A DNA stretch of 64,000 bases from Synaphobranchus kaupii (lineage: Eukaryota; Chordata; Actinopteri; Anguilliformes; Synaphobranchidae), in the NCBI GenBank assembly GCA_029718625.1, contig CM056376.1, positions 80,558,541 to 80,622,540 on the forward strand, written 5' to 3'. Each line of letters opens with the position of its first letter. Position 1 is the stretch's first letter. Of the stretch, positions 58,391 through 64,000 are shown piece after piece. Under the pieces are notes generated by a model, which made no database searches, had not been told where the DNA came from, and worked only from the letters and a program-made list of their open reading frames with translations. The translations under genes were made by a program, and so were the position numbers.

Positions 58391-58952
58391 AATCTCCTAT
58401 TTTTAGTACTGGCCAATCGGGACAGTGAGTTGCTAGTTTTACTGTCCCGATGTGACTTTTTACCGGCCCTGGGCCATCAGGCCACCATTATTGTTGGACA
58501 TTTAGTTGCAATGCTCAAAATGCAGTCGGCTACAAAATCTGAAAACTGGAGACAGCCTTCTGCAATGGTAGTTTACGACTGCTGACAAGCAAGCTCAGAA
58601 ACTACTGAAATTATCTGGAAAATGGCCAGATTAGTAAACTGGTAATCTGAACATAAGCATGGCATGCTGAGCTTCATACCTGTAGGCTATACATGTCATT
58701 ATAATACGGTTAGCTGAGCAAGAACAATGCATTTATAACGTGAAAAATGTTTCAACAAATCCTTTATAGCAAAATCGAATTTTGGGACAGATTAGTTATC
58801 TAATTTTAAAAATTTACAAAATGAAATAAAAATGTATGTTGTTGTTTGTCATGATAAAAAAAAAATTATATTATGAAATTTGTAATGATATGTGCTGATT
58901 ATGTTATATACAGTATGTTTATGATATTTGTAATTTGATGTGGTATAATTCT
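58391..58952. other. Sequence with GGGACAGT/ACTGTCCC words, then AT-rich
   Basis: Between 58409 and 58480 are ACTGGCC, CGGGACAGTGAG, TTTTACTGTCCCG and ACCGGCCCTGGGCC. GGGACAGT and ACTGTCCC can pair as a short hairpin. The remainder is AT-rich and unassigned. Confidence 0.35.
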
Positions 58953-59119
58953 GGGGCCTGTTCCAGAAAGCAGGATTACTGAGTTAGGTGATAACTCCAC
59001 TGAGTAAAACCCAGAATCCTCCCAAATAGAACATGGACTGAAGTAAAAAGAGCTGTTCTGTATTTTACTCAGTGCAGTTATCCAGTAAACTCAGTAATCC
59101 TGCTTTGTGAAATACCCCC
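58953..59119. mobile_element. Small inverted-repeat element (MITE), about 167 bp
   Basis: The left half has CAGAAAGCAGGATTACTGAG and ACTGAGTAAAAC; the right half has the mirror words TTTTACTCAGTG and CTCAGTAATCCTGCTTTGTG. CTGTTCCAGAAAGCAGG ends of this kind are widespread in fish. The core is about 40 bases. Confidence 0.75.
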
Positions 59120-59301
59120 CTGGGCTATTAGGGTGGCACATTGATTGAACGTTCTAGTGGTGTGTGTATATTTTCTAGTGGATGTGTTTATTTACAGTAA
59201 TCTTAAATTATGTTTATTCAACGTGGTTGTTTAGCAATAGTTACGATGGTTACCCTTCTTAATAAATGGACACAGCCCAGAGAAAACCCCAGGGAATTAA
59301 T

Positions 59302-59360
59302 AACAAAAAACTATGTTTTAAACGAGAAGTTTGGCTTTGTCAACCACCAAGCCAAACTTC
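59302..59360. repeat. Small palindrome, partner of 62523-62622 in reverse orientation
   Basis: GAAGTTTGGCTTTG and CAAGCCAAACTTC form a short hairpin, followed by AGCTCTCTACAC. The reverse complement of this stretch matches 62523-62622, including GTAGAGAGCTGAAGTTTG and ACAAAGCCAAACTTCTC. Confidence 0.6.
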
Positions 59361-59720
59361 AGCTCTCTACACAGTTACAGTGAATGTAGGTAGGACCCAG
59401 GTGCAGACAAAGACCACGAGGCAGAGGTAGGTAACAAAACATTACGGACTTTTACTGTGAAATACAACACAAGAATATGCGAGGAACATGAGAAATATAC
59501 TAGAAACCAGCACTGGAGGTTAACCACAGGATAACATGAAGGCTAGGACGCAGGCAAGCAAATGATAAGAACAAGTGAGGAGAAAACAGAGACACAGAAC
59601 TTGAATACATATCAACACACGTGAAACAAAACGACTAATTTACAAGATGTGTGAGGAATGCATAAACAAATGAGACAATTAACAATAATCAATCACAGGA
59701 AATAGACACTACACATTAGG
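59361..59720 (-). repeat. Possible solo LTR or LTR fragment
   Basis: On the minus strand it ends GTCTGCACCTGGGTCCTACC then TACATTCACTGTAAC, which resembles the 3' edge of fish Gypsy LTRs. The other edge near 59715 (TGTAGTGTCTATTTCCTGTG on the minus strand) is only plausible. No duplication or internal genes were found. Confidence 0.4.
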
Positions 59721-61829
59721 TGTAGGGAGTGGTTGCCCTGTGGTCATCTGCTGCATTATAGAAGTCCCATTACAGTAGGTCTAGACCATAGGGCTATAGA
59801 TCTATAATACACATTAAGGGTGGCACAATAGTATATTTCTGCATATGATGCTGATTACTTTACACAGCAGCCTGTGTAAACACTTGGAAACTAAATATGA
59901 CCTGCTGCTGGAATGCATAATTGAATTTAGTTCCAAGGATTAGAAATAAAAACAACAGGTGAAAGTATAGTCTACATTGAATAGCCTAATGCAATCACAG
60001 CATACTATTATACGTCTACCCATATAGCTTTAGAATACTTTTAAAATGGATGCATTTAGATCCACCTGAGAAAAGCTATCTACAAATATTATCAAAAGTT
60101 AGATGTCAATATTGTTTTGAGGCATAAGACGAATAGAAAAATAGTCTACACAAAACTGCAGTTGGGAAATACAAAGCCTTGTTGGGGAAGTGAGGATTAA
60201 GTATAGAAGTGTATTTTCTGAATCCAGCTATTCCCAACAGCTAATGCCCTCGTTAAAAATGTTCAGCACTCTCTCCCACGGGAGCTCTGAATACTGAACA
60301 CAAGTGGTAATGTGTGCTAAAACCTCTCACTTAACCCTAATAACTTTGGCCCTCCAGAGAATTTCCACCTAGTTTTTACTAGTCTTATTTTAAATGTCAA
60401 TATCTCAAAAAATATTCACTGCACATCCATGGTTTAAAGTTTGAATTGAAGAAGAGGCTGTATCATTCAGAAATCTGCAATAGAATACATTTTATTTCTG
60501 AATTGTCACATACATAATACGCATAAAATACATAGCCTAATGTTTTTAAATACATTTTAAAAAAATTACGAAAGCATGTGTGTTTTTACACAACTACAGC
60601 AACATATTTCAGGCTAAGTACGATAGGTGGTCGCTGTGGAAATTTCAACTGTACAGGACTTTGGCGAACTGTAACAAGATAAACTCTGGGTTAATCAGAA
60701 AAACAGTAGTAGCTTCATAACCACGTAGGATATTTGGTTTCATAAACATAATTATACGAGAGATTATATTGTACAACACTTGCGTTTGGGGTAGCGCCGC
60801 TTAGCGCCGGGTGTAAGATAGGGCCCTTAGACTTTCAATTGATGATTTCAATTGGATGTCACAAATTGGCATGGAGTTCTCAAAGTTCAAGCTTCATCCA
60901 AAGTTCATTACTTGCATTCTAATATTGATTAATAACATAAATACTGTTATTTTGCCTTAATGATGACAATAAATACAATAAAGCTGTCAGGTTGGCAACC
61001 CAGAGGTCCACGCATATTTTCCCTTGTTTTATAATGTCCTGCTTATGGAAATGTGACCAACGTGTTTTACTAGCAGCTTAATGCTGGGAAAATCGTGAAA
61101 AGTGCAATTTAATGCAGGTGAAACAGACCTGCTCCTGCATGAAGTTAAAGCGCGCGTGCAGAGAATGGCATTAAATAAGCTGAGAGTATGGAAGCCTGGT
61201 CACTGTAATTTTAAAAATATGAAGGATGAAGAATAAGGCTAAAATTCAGGTAACATGGTGTTTTATCTTTACATGGTGTATTATTTATAATTTATCTCAA
61301 TCTTTTAACCATAGGTTATCTAAAAAACTGCACAGCGAATCCCGGGGACTGTAGCCTAGGCTATTTGAAACTCTTTTCAGTCAAAACCATTCTATTTACT
61401 TACAGACTGTTGGCCTAGATGAACAGAGCTGTATTGTAGCCTAATGACATGTGAAGTACATTTTCAGAACTCAAATGTCCGTCTATTGCTGTGCATGAAT
61501 TTTCCATTGAATGACAATTCACGCATTAGGTGTAAATGACAATTCGCACATTAGGCTTGATATAGGTGTTATCAGCTCCTTTTTAATAGCCATTGTCCCA
61601 TTATTGGCAAATATAGGCTAAGTCATAGCTTGATCCAGGATAATTGCGAATTGTCTATACATGTAACCTTACACGTACCATTGCACATCGCCTGGATGTC
61701 GATGGAGTGGGCTGAAAGCAATTTAATGCGGCATTCCCCTTCGCTGAGGGACAGGTATGTGGTCTTTGACCAATGGACCCTTTTATTATTATGCATTTTT
61801 TGATATAGCCTACACAATAATAATAATAA

Positions 61830-61830
<1 letters not shown>
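59721..61830. other. Unassigned AT-rich sequence
   Basis: No supported gene. Positions 60783-60830 carry TAGCGCCGCTTAGCGCC and GTGTAAGATAGGGCCCTTA, which resemble one end of a common fish miniature element; its partner end was not found. Confidence 0.35.

Positions 61831-61909
<79 letters not shown>
61831..61909. repeat. GA dinucleotide microsatellite
   Basis: An almost pure GA run of about 79 bases. A short CT run follows at about 61975-61996. Confidence 0.97.
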
Positions 61910-61911
<2 letters not shown>

Positions 61912-61997
61912 CAGCCTACTTAGTAAGCATGTAATATTGTATGGACCATGAACAAGCTTGCCCTATCCAACATTTTCTCTCTCTCTCTCTCTCTCGC

Positions 61998-62316
61998 ATT
62001 CTGGGGCTGGGGTCAGTGGACCCCAAGAATATGATGTTGGGGATGCTGGCTGCTCGCCTTAGGATAGAACATGCCTACTACAAATTGGTGGACAATTTAG
62101 GTATTTTTTTGGAGGTGTGGGGAATGGGGAATATTTTGTGTTCAGTGGACCCCAATGATGGGGCCTTAGATCTTACACTGTGATTTGGTGGTTGAGTCTG
62201 GTAGGGGACAAGGGTTTTTTGGACGGGTTTAGGTTTTTTGTTTTTCTTTCTTTTTGAAATTCTGTGATTATTGTTTTTGGAGAATGTCCCAATAAAAGGG
62301 GTTTAAAATAAAAAAA
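61998..62316 (+). pseudogene. Probable LINE 3' end (L1-like), truncated
   Basis: The frame reads SVDPKNMMLGMLAARLRIEH, AYYKLVDNLGIFLEVWGMGN and CSVDPNDGALDLTL, then a stop at about 62182. The style (two SVDP phrases around EVWGMGN) suggests the extreme carboxyl end of an L1-type polymerase protein, but I could not match a specific family. About 110 bases later AATAAA (62291-62296) and an A-rich end follow, as in L1-type retrotransposons. Confidence 0.4.
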
Positions 62317-62522
62317 TCTCTCTCACTCTCTCGAAGGCCGTAATCTAAATACTTGTAATATCCTACAGCCTTTTTGTACAGGTGACTATGATGGGTGGCA
62401 GCACATACTCTAAGAGTATGAATTAGGCTCTTTGAGAGAAGGTTTGGACCAATCTGCCCAGTGATCAGTACATTGTGTAAATACAGTAGGCCAACACAGC
62501 TACAGTGCTGGAAATCCCTGAT

Positions 62523-62622
62523 AGTGTAGAGAGCTGAAGTTTGCCTTTGTGACGCTCATTTGAATGTGTCTTTTGCGGCTTATGACAAAGCCAAACTTCT
62601 CAATTAAAACGTTGTTTTAATT
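62523..62622. repeat. Palindromic segment, partner of 59302-59360
   Basis: GAAGTTTGCCTTTGT near 62536 and ACAAAGCCAAACTTC near 62586 are near-inverted copies around a 35-base loop. The copy is in reverse orientation to the one at 59302-59360 and has a longer loop. Confidence 0.6.
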
Positions 62623-62709
62623 TTCAGATTTTGATGTTAATCTGGTTATCAGAGCCCATAACTGCCCAAACCCTAGTGGAGATGTGTGCATCAGTGCAAT
62701 GACTCCTGA

Positions 62710-63209
62710 NNNNNNNNNNNNNNNNNNNNNNNNNNNNNNNNNNNNNNNNNNNNNNNNNNNNNNNNNNNNNNNNNNNNNNNNNNNNNNNNNNNNNNNNNNN
62801 NNNNNNNNNNNNNNNNNNNNNNNNNNNNNNNNNNNNNNNNNNNNNNNNNNNNNNNNNNNNNNNNNNNNNNNNNNNNNNNNNNNNNNNNNNNNNNNNNNNN
62901 NNNNNNNNNNNNNNNNNNNNNNNNNNNNNNNNNNNNNNNNNNNNNNNNNNNNNNNNNNNNNNNNNNNNNNNNNNNNNNNNNNNNNNNNNNNNNNNNNNNN
63001 NNNNNNNNNNNNNNNNNNNNNNNNNNNNNNNNNNNNNNNNNNNNNNNNNNNNNNNNNNNNNNNNNNNNNNNNNNNNNNNNNNNNNNNNNNNNNNNNNNNN
63101 NNNNNNNNNNNNNNNNNNNNNNNNNNNNNNNNNNNNNNNNNNNNNNNNNNNNNNNNNNNNNNNNNNNNNNNNNNNNNNNNNNNNNNNNNNNNNNNNNNNN
63201 NNNNNNNNN
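62710..63209. other. Assembly gap, 500 Ns
   Basis: Exactly 500 unknown bases, a conventional placeholder length, so the true gap size is not known. Frames drawn across it are meaningless. Confidence 0.99.
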
Positions 63210-64000
63210 ACTTCACAAAACACATAAGTCCACTCCATTTTAACAGTGTTTAACCAAAAAAAGGTCAAGATGTAACTATGAAATGACATGAAATGTCAAA
63301 ATGCTAGAGCATTTCAGAAGCATTCAGAGAGTGACTGAACCCAGTCTGCATACAGAGTCATTTCAAGGTGTTTTCAATCAGTGCTTTCATTCAAAAAATG
63401 TGGCATTAATTCAATTAAAATGAACAACAGTCAACAGGCAATACAGTCAGTATTGTAACATATACTGCCAACAGTTAATAAATTAATTATGTGAGCGAGG
63501 GCTACAATCATTATTCACTCAAATGTGGAATATTTTTCACAAAAATAAAAACCGATATTGAAAGTGAAATATGAGTATGTATTTGTTATATTCAGTTGAT
63601 ATCTTGCATGGAGTTCAAAACTATTACCTGAAAATATGACCTCCCACTCACTCTTCCTTCAAACATTTTACCAAAGCCACACCATAAGCACCCTGATTAA
63701 TTTCATAAACAGCCTCTCTTCTATGTAAAAAAGAAAAAAGAACAGAAACTATAGGTCGCTGCCAGTTGTGACTTTCTATCAACAAAGCGTCCCCTGACAT
63801 GGACTAACAGGATGGATTTCCTCTTCTAACAGCTCGCTGGGAGATCCCCAATCTGGAATCTTGGCTCCATATGCTGCAGAAACTCCCACAGTCCCCCAGT
63901 CTAGACTGGTCAGTGTGTCTGGGGAATCTCATGCCCAGACCTCTCCATCTGGGCTTGGCAATGATTGTGTGATCTCCCAGAATTCCCTGCTGTGGTGAAG
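63210..64000. other. Unassigned sequence to the window end
   Basis: AT-rich to about 63770, then GC-richer. On the minus strand 63790-63910 has a short open stretch (for example TVGVSAAYGAKIPDWGSP) with no family I recognise and no clear splice sites; too weak to call an exon. Confidence 0.3.

Noticed and set aside
62617..63289. Long frames of about 190-220 codons on both strands
   Set aside because: They are almost wholly unknown bases from the 500-N gap.
63790..63910. Exon of a neighbouring gene on the minus strand
   Set aside because: An open stretch of about 40 codons without recognisable family or clear splice sites.

Overview
The window looks like a gene-poor, transposon-rich stretch of a ray-finned fish (teleost-type) chromosome. 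The evidence is the repeat content: several Tc1-like elements, L2 LINEs with the usual fish 3' tail, a Ty3/Gypsy element with a vertebrate-type gag, hAT and Harbinger-like miniature elements, tRNA-headed SINEs, many simple repeats and a 500-N assembly gap. No prokaryotic or viral gene organisation is present. Species cannot be named from the sequence.

The only host protein-coding sequence I can support is one exon on the minus strand at 5425-5679. It holds the conserved first 83 codons of a liprin-alpha (closest to PPFIA2), a scaffold of the presynaptic active zone, with a clean splice donor and acceptor. No second liprin exon is visible, so 1-5424 should be the start of a large intron. The sequence to the right is 5' intron or upstream flank.

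Layout: 1-760 Tc1 end plus an inverted-repeat element; 5.4-5.7 kb liprin exon; 6.1-6.7 kb decayed LINE; 7.7-11.4 kb rearranged Ty3/Gypsy element with intact 5-bp target duplication; 15.5-17.8 kb small inverted-repeat element, decayed Tc1 and another dispersed repeat; 19.7-20.6 kb Harbinger-like element; 22.2 kb SINE; 22.7-23.8 kb 51-bp minisatellite; 28.0-28.9 kb 62-bp satellite; 31.7-33.0 kb 33-bp minisatellite; 33.5-38.3 kb long-palindrome element split by a nearly full-length L2; 38.4-41.0 kb three more repeats, including two Tc1 deletion derivatives; 42.1-48.4 kb a 6.3-kb inverted-array element with tRNA-like modules; 51.1-53.9 kb a second L2, abutted by an hAT element that itself carries a Harbinger-like element and a second hAT; 59-62.6 kb LTR-like, LINE-like and GA-rich repeats; 62710-63209 gap.

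The elements do not form a pathway. What the window records well is insertion order: target-site duplications and mirror arms let several nested events be read directly. The most unusual objects are the 6.3-kb element at 42063-48390, which I do not recognise, and a Tc1 derivative at 40080-40994 that keeps an open frame for the DNA-binding part of its transposase only.
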